This document shows positions 29,032-37,430 of a stretch of DNA of 64,000 nt, one piece after another (the stretch's first letter is position 1; every line of letters starts with the position of its first letter). Both the position numbers and the translations under genes were made by a program. This DNA is from Verrucomicrobiota bacterium (GTDB lineage Bacteria > Verrucomicrobiota > Kiritimatiellia > CAIQIC01). The DNA is taken from positions 93,472 to 157,471 of the forward strand of contig SCQF01000041.1 of assembly GCA_004321905.1 (NCBI GenBank), written 5' to 3'. The notes under the pieces are model-generated. The model ran no database searches, was not told the DNA's origin, and saw nothing but the letters and a program-made list of their open reading frames with translations.

Positions 29032-30525
29032 TCACTTGGTTTGATCCCTTGGTGCGCCTGCCGCACGGTGTATTTTTTCGCAATTCGCAAGGGCGCGGCT
29101 CAGGGGGTTGACGAAGGAACCCAACGGCTCTTCGAATTCCGAGACAAAGCCCTCTCGATAAACATGCTTGCTTTTCACATAGAATTCGACGGTTTTCTGA
29201 TCGCCACGCTTTAGCGCCTCGATGTAGGGCTGACGCAGGCCACGCATATATCCGCAATGATGCCAACCGATATAATAGGGCAACGAAAAAAGCTTTACGA
29301 TGTCATCGGCATATATTTTCCCAAGCTGGTCGTAACAGGCGGTAGCGCCCGGCGGACTATCCACCCACAGGGGATTCCGGGTTGTGTCGCCATTGAGGAT
29401 TGGTTTTTGTGTGGTTTTATAAATCAAGGCCAAGGTGTCGCGCTGCTGCTCAAAAGCCCCGTAGTACTGAAGCGTGATCACGTCTACGTAATCCTTCATC
29501 AGGTTCAAACTTTGGATCAATGGGCCGGGATATTTGGAGTCGCGATTCATGTTCAGCTTGTCGCCGAGAATGAGATGGTTCTGGTCGAACTCGCGGATGG
29601 CGTTTTTGCGGACGGCATACCACTGACGCATGGCCTTCAAGAGAAACGCCTGACTATCTTCGGTCGCTTTTGCCGTGTCGGCCAGCGAAGTCCAAACCGT
29701 CTTGGAAGCCAGTTCATCCCACGTCGAGGCCGCGCAGGCATAGGTTGCCGCCGCCTTTTCGGGAGAAGCATACCTTTCTTTCAGCAGGGCCACCCAAGCT
29801 TGCTTGCCCTTTGCCTCCGCGGGCCGAGCCATCAACGCGAACACCCACGGGTGGATGGTTTTCCCGGCGACCGAGAGCGCCTGATAAGCCGCCTCGCCTG
29901 GGTCATCATCAACCGTCCACGGCGGTCCATCGGTATAGGCATAACCCAAAACGCGTGGATCATTGGCGTACGCCTGCACCGTTGCCGCGGCATTGGATTT
30001 AACGGCCTTCGTAAAGGCGTCACTAAAGACATCAACGGGATTTCGCTTGAAGGCCCGCACCAGGGTGGAGCGCGGCATGTTCCAGCCCCACGGGACAGGC
30101 ACCTCCAATACGACAACATAATAAGCCGGCCCCGCGGCATGCAGGCTTTTCGACAGCGGATTGTGAAAGCCGAATGTATTGAAACCCCAGTTATTGAAGT
30201 TTGTCGCGACGCGCCGCCCCCATTTTTCCGCCGCCGGTGAACCGTCCTGGAAAACTCCGTCTGGCGAAAACAGACCCGCCCCATATGTTTTCAACACAAA
30301 CGCACTGTTGCTGGGCGACTGCCAATAGCTGGGTTCAATATGATTGGCGCCGATGGAGAGAAACTGTTTGCCGGCAGGGGTCTTAAACCACCAGACCCCC
30401 GTTTCTTTTTCCAAGCCGACAAACCCTGTCGGCAACGTTTTACAGGATCCCTTGCCGGCCAACAGAATCAATAACCCGATTGTTGCACTGAACACGTACC
30501 TTAAAGTTAGCGATTGTTTTAGCAT
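29032..30525 (-). CDS. Secreted agarase-like TIM-barrel glycoside hydrolase (tentative)
   Basis: About 497 residues from ATG 30525, chosen because AGAGGAAAG precedes it and a signal peptide follows (MLKQSLTLRYVF, then IGLLILLAG). An upstream in-frame ATG at 30594 has no such support. The mature start TGVWWFKTPAGKQFLSIGAN resembles the opening of GH50/agarase-like catalytic domains, with FNNWGFNTFGFHNP, YANDPRVLGYAYTDGP and a DVITLQYYGAFEQQ strand. Catalytic glutamates were not assigned. The family placement is a recognition from motifs only. It could be any clan-A hydrolase acting on a marine-type polysaccharide. Confidence 0.65.
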   Translation of the reverse strand: MLKQSLTLRYVFSATIGLLILLAGKGSCKTLPTGFVGLEKETGVWWFKTPAGKQFLSIGANHIEPSYWQSPSNSAFVLKTYGAGLFSPDGVFQDGSPAAEKWGRRVATNFNNWGFNTFGFHNPLSKSLHAAGPAYYVVVLEVPVPWGWNMPRSTLVRAFKRNPVDVFSDAFTKAVKSNAAATVQAYANDPRVLGYAYTDGPPWTVDDDPGEAAYQALSVAGKTIHPWVFALMARPAEAKGKQAWVALLKERYASPEKAAATYACAASTWDELASKTVWTSLADTAKATEDSQAFLLKAMRQWYAVRKNAIREFDQNHLILGDKLNMNRDSKYPGPLIQSLNLMKDYVDVITLQYYGAFEQQRDTLALIYKTTQKPILNGDTTRNPLWVDSPPGATACYDQLGKIYADDIVKLFSLPYYIGWHHCGYMRGLRQPYIEALKRGDQKTVEFYVKSKHVYREGFVSEFEEPLGSFVNPLSRALANCEKIHRAAGAPRDQTK

Positions 30526-30640
30526 AGTCTTTCCTCTTGAACTTTCATTTTTTGACTCCGTTTTTTCATGGAATTGCGGCGCGTGTGGCTTCATGCCACG
30601 GGTGCTTTTGGTTGGGGATGATCGGGTTTCTTATGCAAGT

Positions 30641-30742
30641 TCACGGGCCCATCATTGCTCTGCTGCCAACCCTTGGCAAGCCCAACGCCACAGCACTCAA
30701 ACTGGCTGCGCACAAAAAAATTCGCCGCGTGATCGAGGACAT
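30641..30742 (-). pseudogene. Orphan Tat-leader ORF, 33 codons, no enzyme behind it
   Basis: ATG 30742 opens 11 bases after the stop of the GH127-type gene. It encodes MSSITRRIFLCAASLSAVAL, then GLPRVGSRAMMGP and TGA. It has the twin-arginine motif, the hydrophobic core and a peptide (LPRVG) at the place where other leaders have FPRLGK. The DNA there is TGCCAACCCTTGGCA (30664-30678), a palindrome with altered outer arms. Nothing resembling a mature protein follows in any frame before the next gene. It is either the stump of a lost exported protein or a short leader peptide. Confidence 0.7.
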
Positions 30743-30753
30743 ATTTTACTCTT

Positions 30754-32697
30754 TCAGTATTTCCCAACAGGAACGGTTGGACGTTCCGCAGTCTTCGGAT
30801 ACATCAGTCTCCATGTATCGGGCACAAAAGCTTGTTGCAAAAATAATGGTTGCGGCAACCAAACGCGATACAGATTTTTCTCGCTCCACGCGTTGCCTGC
30901 CGACGCAAAATCGCAGAGCGTGAGTTTGATCTGGTGGTGATTGAAGAAGTGCGCCGGCCGGACCGCAAACGGCACGTCGAAGGCCATCCAGATGTTGGCC
31001 GGCTTGTTGGCAACCGGCGTCAGTTGGACGAAACCCTCGGTATCGGCCGCCAAACGCACGTCAATAGCCTGTGCCTGAACGAAGCGATTATCCAACGCCA
31101 GCACAATCGGGCCACGCATCACTGCGAATTGTGGCGCGCCGCTCGGTGCGGGGGCGGCGTAGCCACGCAGATCGAGAAGTAAAATAACTTTATCGTTCGG
31201 TGACCATTCGCGTTTCAGTTGGGCATAGGTTCCCGGTTGGCAGGCGACGGCCTGGCCATTCACGGTGAGCGTTGTCTTTTGGCTCCAAGCTGGGATGCGG
31301 AGTCCCAAGGTGAAGCGACATTTCTGTGCTGGAATCACCGTTAGCGTCACCTGATCGCTGACGGGATATTCGGTTTCCTGAACAATCTTGACGGCAGTTC
31401 CATCCGCAAGTTTCGTCGTGGCGGTGCCCGGCGCATAGAGGTTCACTACGGGCCCCGCTTGGGCGGCCATCATGCTCCAGCTCGGCGTGAGCAACAATCC
31501 GCGCGGGCCGTTGGCCACGCAGCAGCTCAAGCCGACGTCCGCGTGTTGCTCGGTACTGGGTACCCGCTGACCGATCAACGGCGAGAAATAGGACCACCAA
31601 TTGCCCGTGGGCGTCATCGCACCGAGCAGGGCGTTGTAGAGCGAAACTTCCAGTTCATCGGCCCAGACCGGATCGCCGGTGAGCCGCAATAGCTGCAGGC
31701 AGAGTTTCATCCAAGTCGCCGTCACACAGGTTTCCAACGGTTGTTCGAGCACCTCGGTCTGCGTGCGCGCGCCATCGCACCAAAGTTCCTGATTGGAGCC
31801 GGAGCCGATCAGCATGCGCTCAGTCTTTCGGATACTCTGTCCGAACTTCACGGCCGCACCTAGGTAGGCGCGCCGCCCGGTGACGCGATAGAGTTCACAG
31901 AGACCTTCGAAGCAGGACATCATCTCGTAGGCTTTGGGCGCACCGATTTTCAACGGTGGCACGCCCGCGCGCGCGTCGTCCACCAAGCGCAGGCCATGCG
32001 GCAGGAATTTATTAGATACGCCCCAATCGGCCACGATGGTATTGGCAAAGTCCAAATACTTCTGCTGACCAGTACGCCGATAGAGCAGCACCATCGGCTC
32101 AAGAACGGAACTGGGCGCAAGGCCTTTGAGCACATCAATACCGGTCGCGGTGATGTTTACCTTGCCGGACGGCGCTTCGGTCAACAAATGATCGGCCACG
32201 CGACACGCCGCATCCAGTGCGGTTTTATCGCCGAATTGGTCATAGGCCGCAATCAAGCCGAGCAACACATATTTGCGACCCCAGATGTCCCAAATGCCAA
32301 GATGACAATCCGCGCGATAGGTGCCGATGTAGCCGTCAGGCGTTTGTGTCGCCAGCAGATCACGCACCGCTTTATCCAGCACGGCGCGATATTCGGCGGT
32401 GGGTTGATAGCCATAGCCCAGCGCCGCCGAGGTGAACCACTTACCCCAATATTCACAACGCCAGCCACCGGCGTCTTTTTCCTGCCGCACCACGAAAGGT
32501 TTGACCAAGCGTCCGATGTCCTGCGCCATGACCCGATTGGAGAGGCACAAATCAATCTTGTCACCAACCCAACCTTGTAGTTGAACTGTCCCTGGCGGTG
32601 CAAGCTTGAGCGTATCGTTGATGGGTGTTGCGCCAACGCCAATCACCGCGCTTATCATGAACCACGTGCCTAGCCCCACTACGGTCCACTGTTTCAT
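30754..32697 (-). CDS. Exported GH127-type (DUF1680) glycoside hydrolase
   Basis: About 647 residues from ATG 32697; an in-frame TTG three codons upstream overlaps the sulfatase stop. Signal-like MKQWTVVGLGTWFMISAVIG. The (alpha/alpha)6 barrel signature of beta-L-arabinofuranosidase-type enzymes is clear: RDLLATQTPDGYIGTYRAD, IWDIWGRKYVLLGLIAAYDQ, AAVKFGQSIRKTERMLIGS, then CCVANGPRGLL near residue 389. In the characterised GH127 enzyme the first cysteine of this CC pair is the zinc-bound nucleophile. Sugar specificity is not predictable here. The second copy at 37401-39338 has the CC motif at the same residue number. Confidence 0.87.
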   Translation of the reverse strand: MKQWTVVGLGTWFMISAVIGVGATPINDTLKLAPPGTVQLQGWVGDKIDLCLSNRVMAQDIGRLVKPFVVRQEKDAGGWRCEYWGKWFTSAALGYGYQPTAEYRAVLDKAVRDLLATQTPDGYIGTYRADCHLGIWDIWGRKYVLLGLIAAYDQFGDKTALDAACRVADHLLTEAPSGKVNITATGIDVLKGLAPSSVLEPMVLLYRRTGQQKYLDFANTIVADWGVSNKFLPHGLRLVDDARAGVPPLKIGAPKAYEMMSCFEGLCELYRVTGRRAYLGAAVKFGQSIRKTERMLIGSGSNQELWCDGARTQTEVLEQPLETCVTATWMKLCLQLLRLTGDPVWADELEVSLYNALLGAMTPTGNWWSYFSPLIGQRVPSTEQHADVGLSCCVANGPRGLLLTPSWSMMAAQAGPVVNLYAPGTATTKLADGTAVKIVQETEYPVSDQVTLTVIPAQKCRFTLGLRIPAWSQKTTLTVNGQAVACQPGTYAQLKREWSPNDKVILLLDLRGYAAPAPSGAPQFAVMRGPIVLALDNRFVQAQAIDVRLAADTEGFVQLTPVANKPANIWMAFDVPFAVRPAHFFNHHQIKLTLCDFASAGNAWSEKNLYRVWLPQPLFLQQAFVPDTWRLMYPKTAERPTVPVGKY

Positions 32698-32702
32698 TTC
32701 GT

Positions 32703-34241
32703 TCAATCTTTCACGATATAGGCTGAATCCAACTTCAACTTGTGTGCCGCATACCAGGCCTGCAACAGCCGGCGACCTTCTTCCAGCTGAGGTCGGCTGG
32801 CTGGATCATCGGCCAGATTTGTCATCTCGCCGGGATCCTTTTCCAAGTCAATGAGCATCTCCCGTACAGGTTGTTGGACGGCCATTTCTTCAAGTGATTT
32901 GGGCGTGATGGTATCCGCATGGCCCACCATATATTTCCACCGCCCGGAATGCACCAAGCGCGAAAGCCTGTTCTCCACCACCACATATTTTCGCCAGTCG
33001 TCCGCCGCGCGGCCCTCCGCCAACGGGCGTACGCTGCAACCTTTCAGCGCTGCCGGCGCAGGCACGCCCGCAAAATCACACAGCGTGGGGATCAAATCCA
33101 ATCCACTCGCGACAAAGTGCTCGGTGTCCACCCGCCCAGCCTGGGTCACACCGGTCCAGCGCACCATGAACGGCACCCGGGTGGACTCCTCATAGAGATA
33201 GTCCTTGGTGACCACCCGATGCGCGCCCGCCTGGTCGCCATGATCGCTGGTGAACACCACCACCGTGTTGTTATCCAAGCCCGCCGCACGCAACGCATCC
33301 AGAAGTTGTCCGATCTCCGCATCCACCCGCTCCGTCAAGCGGGCATAGACCCAGCGATAGCGCCGCCACTGGTGCTCGGAATAATTTTGCCGCGCCCAGC
33401 CCAGATAGCTGCCGCGCTTGGTCGCCATGAACGCCGTCAGTTCTTGCTCCGGTATCGCATGGTTGGCGGGGAGCGGGGGACAGTACTTGTCATAAAATTC
33501 CTGTGCGGAAACACCGGCGGGAATTTTCAGGGCCGCATCCACCTCGGCCAAGGCCGGCGGCGCGAGCATCCGGGAGCGCTGGGCCGAGGGCGGCAGGGCC
33601 TGCACCCATTCGCGCAGCGGCAGATAGCAGATGTCGTGCGGGTTGATGAGCGAAGCGACCAGCAGAAACGGCTTGTCGTGCTTGGCCTTGAGAAAGTCCG
33701 CGCACACTTGCACCGTCGGGGCGCGCCCTTCGGGGTCTTTCGGCGCAAGTCGTTCCGCGAAGCCATAGGCCTGCACATTACCCAACACGCCCGGCTGACC
33801 GGGCAAATGCACTTTTCCGGCGTACACGGTCCGATAGCCTGCCGCTTGAAACACCGTGCCCATCGCATGCGCCAAAATCTCCGGCGCCACGGAATTCTTT
33901 TCATCCTCATTGGCGTCCATGCCGATGGCCGACGGCATCGTTCCCGTGAACATGCTAAAGCGCGAGGGGATGCACACCGGATTGGCGCAGTAGGCGCGCT
34001 CGAAGCGCACGCCTTCGGCCGCGAGCCGATCCATATTCGGCGTCTTGACCCACCGATTCCCCGTACAACTCATCATCGTCGCGTTCTGCTGGTCGGTGAT
34101 AATCAGCAAAATATTCGGTTTGGTCTTCGACTTTTCCAAAGCTTGGAAACCGGCAGCAACACTTTTTCCAAGGCTTGGAAAAGCGGCGGCCCAAGCCGCC
34201 GCGCCGCACGCCGTCCGTTGTAAAAATTCACGTCGCAGCAT
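32703..34241 (-). CDS. Exported sulfatase, TDQQ/CIPSR type; first gene of the sulfatase run
   Basis: About 512 residues from ATG 34241 (AAAAGGTG upstream); an in-frame GTG two codons earlier is less likely. Leader MLRREFLQRTACGAAAWAA, then [17 protein letters not shown]. Metal region IITDQQ (50-52), formylglycine site C90-I-P-S-R, AGKVHLPGQPG, LINPHDI and TSDHGDQAGAH. The TDQQ and GKVHL features match the choline-sulfatase/phosphonate-hydrolase side of the superfamily rather than arylsulfatase A. It is the most upstream member of the 34-kb minus-strand run and faces the divergent peptidase-like gene. A promoter for the run most likely lies just behind it. Confidence 0.92.
   Translation of the reverse strand: MLRREFLQRTACGAAAWAAAFPSLGKSVAAGFQALEKSKTKPNILLIITDQQNATMMSCTGNRWVKTPNMDRLAAEGVRFERAYCANPVCIPSRFSMFTGTMPSAIGMDANEDEKNSVAPEILAHAMGTVFQAAGYRTVYAGKVHLPGQPGVLGNVQAYGFAERLAPKDPEGRAPTVQVCADFLKAKHDKPFLLVASLINPHDICYLPLREWVQALPPSAQRSRMLAPPALAEVDAALKIPAGVSAQEFYDKYCPPLPANHAIPEQELTAFMATKRGSYLGWARQNYSEHQWRRYRWVYARLTERVDAEIGQLLDALRAAGLDNNTVVVFTSDHGDQAGAHRVVTKDYLYEESTRVPFMVRWTGVTQAGRVDTEHFVASGLDLIPTLCDFAGVPAPAALKGCSVRPLAEGRAADDWRKYVVVENRLSRLVHSGRWKYMVGHADTITPKSLEEMAVQQPVREMLIDLEKDPGEMTNLADDPASRPQLEEGRRLLQAWYAAHKLKLDSAYIVKD
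34134..34180. repeat. Palindrome pair, 32-bp pitch (leader of 32703-34241)
   Basis: Cores at 34134-34148 and 34166-34180, both perfect. Confidence 0.9.
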
Positions 34242-34406
34242 ATTCACCTTTTCCTGTTCACCATTGCGGGAATAGAACGCAGAACATGTCGTGCATATTG
34301 CATCCCGCCGTGCATTTCGGCAAGACGAACCCGCTTGGCCAGTGTGGTGGGGGAAAGGCGCCAGTCGGCATTGCTTTTGTGGCGGGTGGCTGGCTTAATG
34401 GTCGCC
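34242..34406. promoter_or_regulatory. Divergent intergenic region, presumed promoters both ways
   Basis: 165 bp between two outward-facing genes, so promoters for the sulfatase run (minus) and the peptidase-like gene (plus) must lie here or overlap the starts. No convincing -35/-10 pair or operator was identified. Confidence 0.4.
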
Positions 34407-36452
34407 ATGAAAATTCCCACTGCACTGCGACTGGCCGCTGCCCTGATGGTGCTCGTCTGCGGGCTGGTGATGGAGGCGTGCGGCGTCCATGCCGACGACA
34501 GTGTCAACGCCAAGCTGCTCGCGCTTTTTCCGCAATTTGACGCTGATCACAACGGCAAGCTATCGTCGGACGAGCAAGCCAAGACGCTGGCGTTTGTACG
34601 GAAGCAATACGGCGCGGTCTGGGCGCAGCGGGTCCAAGCGCTGTTCAAGGCGGCGGCGGACGATGGCTCGGTTTTGCAGGCGCGCTGGCAGGAGAAGGCC
34701 CGTCGCTACGGTCAGGTGAGCCAGGAGACTTTTCGCGTGGCGATGCGCGACGGCGCGCGGCTGGCGACCGATGTTTATTTGCCGGACGACAAGGGTCCGT
34801 TCCCCGTGATTCTCGTGCGCACACCCTACAGCCGCATCCAGATGGCGAAAGGTCCGGCCGAGAACATGGTGAACAACGGGTTTGCGTATGTGATTCAGGA
34901 TTCGCGCGGTCGCTTCGACTCGGAAGGCGAGAATCTGCCGTTCGTCGGTTGCGGTTGGGGCGAGCATCAGGATGGCGTGGATACGCTCGCGTGGATCCAG
35001 CAGCAACCGTGGTGTAACGGCAAGATCGGTACCGAGGGCGGTTCCGCGATGGGCATCACGCAGAACTTGCTGGCTGGCGCGGGCGCAGGGACCAACGGGT
35101 TGACCGTGCAACACGTCAACGTCGCCGCCGAAAGCCTTTTCGAGGTCTCCTATATTGGCGGCGCCTTCCGTAAGGCCGATGTCGAGAACTGGATGACCGG
35201 GAACAAATTCGACGCGAAATCGTTGCTGCTGACACACCAGCATCCGACCTATGACGACTACTGGCGCACCATGGATACCTCGCTGAAATATTCCGTGATG
35301 AACATCCCCGCCATGCATGTGGGTGGCTGGTTCGACATGTTTGCGCAGGCCACGCTGAACGAATTCATCGGTCGCCAGCACAACGGTGCGCCCGGCGGAC
35401 GCGGCAAGCAGAAGCTCGTCATGGGCCCGTGGGATCACGGCGGGGCGAAAAAGGAAGACGTTGGCGAGCTGCGCTTTCCCAACCACCAGCCGCCACCCGG
35501 CTATGGCGCTGGCGCATGGTTCGCGCACTATCTCTGCGGTGAGGCCAACGGCATCGAACAGCGGCCCGCCGTCGCTTACTACGTCATGGGCGACACCACC
35601 GCGCGCCACGCGCCCGGCAACGAATGGCGCTTCGCCAATGACTGGCCAATCCCCGCCGCCGCCACGCCGCTCTACTTCGTGCAGGGCGGCCTGCTCGATA
35701 CGACGAAACCACAGGCCGCCGCCGCGCATGTCGAGTACACCTTCCAGCCGACGAACCCGTGCCCGACCATCGGCGGCCAGAACCTGACCATTGCCCGCGG
35801 CCCGATGAACCAAAATAAGATCGAGCAGCGTTCCGACGTTGTGCTGTTCACGAGCGCTCCGCTGACCGCGCCGGTCGAGGTTACCGGCCGCATCACCGCG
35901 AAAATCTTCCTGTCATCTTCCGCCGCCGACACCGATCTCTCCGTGCGCTTGTGCGATGTCTATCCCGACGGCAAAAGCTACCTGCTCACCGAGGGCATAT
36001 TGCGCGCGCGCTACCGCAAATCCGTGGAGCAGACCGCGCCGCTGACACCCGGCCAGGTGGAGGAATTTTCCGTGGATTGCTGGTCCACCAGCATCGTATT
36101 CAACAAAGGTCACCGCATCCGCACGACCGTGACCTCCAGCAACTACCCGCGTTTCGATGTGAACCCCGGCACCGGCCAGTCGTGGCGCGACGACGGCGCA
36201 AAAGTCCCGCAGACCAACCGCATCTACTGCGATGCCGCCCATCCCTCGCGCCTCATCCTGCCCATCGTCGCCCCGCGAACCGCCGCGCGCGCCGTTAGCT
36301 CACACGAATTGTTAATGGTCGCTTTCATTTCCGGCAATCCGAAGATGATGGACAACATCCAGGATTTTTCTCTGGCGATTTCGCCGGCGGACGACATGCG
36401 TCGGGGGTTTCGCCGCGAAGCAGTTGAGCACCCGCAAGCAGGCCTGCCTTGA
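34407..36452 (+). CDS. CocE/X-Pro dipeptidyl-peptidase-like hydrolase with EF-hand; 3' end altered
   Basis: About 681 residues from ATG 34407. Signal peptide (AALMVLVCGLVMEACG), then an EF-hand-like calcium loop D45-A-D47-H-N49-G...E56. Peptidase S15/CocE catalytic domain follows (FRVAMRDGARLATDVYLP, serine in GGS213AMG, AMHVGGWFDMFAQ, GPWDHGG), with the X-Pro C-terminal jelly roll (LPIVAP). The family cleaves esters or proline dipeptides. The normal end is near residue 630. The last 45 or so codons run antisense through the DUF2703 gene, so the original stop was lost. It is the only intact plus-strand gene here. Substrate unknown. Confidence 0.85.
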   Translation: MKIPTALRLAAALMVLVCGLVMEACGVHADDSVNAKLLALFPQFDADHNGKLSSDEQAKTLAFVRKQYGAVWAQRVQALFKAAADDGSVLQARWQEKARRYGQVSQETFRVAMRDGARLATDVYLPDDKGPFPVILVRTPYSRIQMAKGPAENMVNNGFAYVIQDSRGRFDSEGENLPFVGCGWGEHQDGVDTLAWIQQQPWCNGKIGTEGGSAMGITQNLLAGAGAGTNGLTVQHVNVAAESLFEVSYIGGAFRKADVENWMTGNKFDAKSLLLTHQHPTYDDYWRTMDTSLKYSVMNIPAMHVGGWFDMFAQATLNEFIGRQHNGAPGGRGKQKLVMGPWDHGGAKKEDVGELRFPNHQPPPGYGAGAWFAHYLCGEANGIEQRPAVAYYVMGDTTARHAPGNEWRFANDWPIPAAATPLYFVQGGLLDTTKPQAAAAHVEYTFQPTNPCPTIGGQNLTIARGPMNQNKIEQRSDVVLFTSAPLTAPVEVTGRITAKIFLSSSAADTDLSVRLCDVYPDGKSYLLTEGILRARYRKSVEQTAPLTPGQVEEFSVDCWSTSIVFNKGHRIRTTVTSSNYPRFDVNPGTGQSWRDDGAKVPQTNRIYCDAAHPSRLILPIVAPRTAARAVSSHELLMVAFISGNPKMMDNIQDFSLAISPADDMRRGFRREAVEHPQAGLP

Positions 36453-36888
36453 CGATCAGTTCGGCAGGTATGGCTTCATAAGTCTTGCCGCCAATCGTTA
36501 CAGTTCGGCAATCCGAGTCCCCGCAAGTTGAACTGCACTTGCTCTGGTTGGTTGTTGCTGATAGCCACTGCTCGATCGGTTCTCCGGCAATCCAAATGCG
36601 ATTCGACTCCAGCGGGTCCTTGAGGAATGTGGAGGGCCTGAGTGTCTTTTTCTCCAGAACGACCTTTATACCCAGTTCTTTCAGGGAACGCTTGAGCTTC
36701 TGAACTGCTTCCTCGACAGCCGTTTCCGTTGTACCACAGCGGTTACAGGTTTTTCCGCGCTCGTCCACGAGCCGCTGCCAAACGATTTTCAGTGTCTTCA
36801 TCTCTCTCCCTCCAGCCGATTTATTTGCTGGTGTCGTGCAACCAGCCAGCAAGCCCAGGCAGGTCAGCAGCATGATGTAATGTTTCAT
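36325..36888 (-). CDS. DUF2703 cysteine-rich lipoprotein
   Basis: About 187 residues from ATG 36888, preceded by GGAGGAAAG. The N-terminus MKHYIMLLTCLGLLAGCTT is a lipoprotein signal with lipobox LLAGC (C17). The DUF2703 part follows: LKIVWQRLVDERGKTCNRCG, a CxxC thiol pair, a long helix and ALAGEPIEQW-like strand with SSTCGDSDCR. The C-terminus is cysteine rich. DUF2703 proteins often sit beside arsenic or metal genes, and here the neighbour is an arsM fragment. Its 3' end overlaps the convergent CocE-like gene by 128 bp. Gene function unknown; a metal or metalloid role is inference. Confidence 0.75.
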   Translation of the reverse strand: MKHYIMLLTCLGLLAGCTTPANKSAGGREMKTLKIVWQRLVDERGKTCNRCGTTETAVEEAVQKLKRSLKELGIKVVLEKKTLRPSTFLKDPLESNRIWIAGEPIEQWLSATTNQSKCSSTCGDSDCRTVTIGGKTYEAIPAELIVKAGLLAGAQLLRGETPDACRPPAKSPEKNPGCCPSSSDCRK

Positions 36889-36910
36889 CTTTCCTCCAGC
36901 TAACGTAGTG

Positions 36911-37430
36911 TTATGTGGCGGGTTTGATGGCCTCGATGGTTGCAGAGACAACATAGTCCGTGATTACCTTACTTGGCGCCCAATCACGGATAAATGCCTT
37001 GCTTTCGTCTTTTGGCGCAACGCGAATCTGTTGGAAACCGCTTGTTCTCAACATTTCTTCCATCTCGGTAACCAACGACGCGCCCGCTATGCAGCCCGTG
37101 AAGAGTGCCATATCCTGCCGGATTTCCTCGGGCAATTCGGCAAAAGCGACGATATCCGAGATAGCCAGCCGGCCACCGAGCTTCAAGGCTCGGTAGGATT
37201 CAGCGAATACGCGATGTTTGTTCGGCGACAGGTTGATCACGCAATTGGAAATAATCACATCTGCTGTTCTGTCGGCTACCGGCAGGTTTTCAATTTCGCC
37301 GAGGCGGAATTCAACGTTTCGATAAACGCCCTTCTCCGCGTTGGCTCGCGCCTTGGTAACCATGGCTGGCGTCATGTCAACGCCGATTACGCGGCCTGTG
37401 TCACCAACCTGCCGCGCCGCTTGCGCTCTT
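36911..37430 (-). pseudogene. 5'-truncated arsenite methyltransferase (arsM) fragment
   Basis: The open frame from ATG 37375 extends upstream without a start to about 37430, where the reading becomes the tail of the GH127-type gene. Visible are ARQVGDTGRVIGVDMTPAMV (SAM-binding strand and D), DVIISNCVINLSPNKHRVF with one catalytic cysteine, GGRLAISDIVAFAELPEEIR and TGCIAGA with the second. About 100 residues of the N-terminus, which hold the third arsenic-binding cysteine, are missing. An internal start could still make a short protein, but methylation activity is unlikely. Confidence 0.8.

Noticed and set aside
30408..30420. TTTTTCCAAG in the agarase-like gene
   Set aside because: Half copy in a conserved region (GLEKETG); no second arm.
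34560..35813. 417-codon minus-strand frame opposite the CocE-like gene
   Set aside because: Antisense shadow; the plus frame carries all catalytic motifs.
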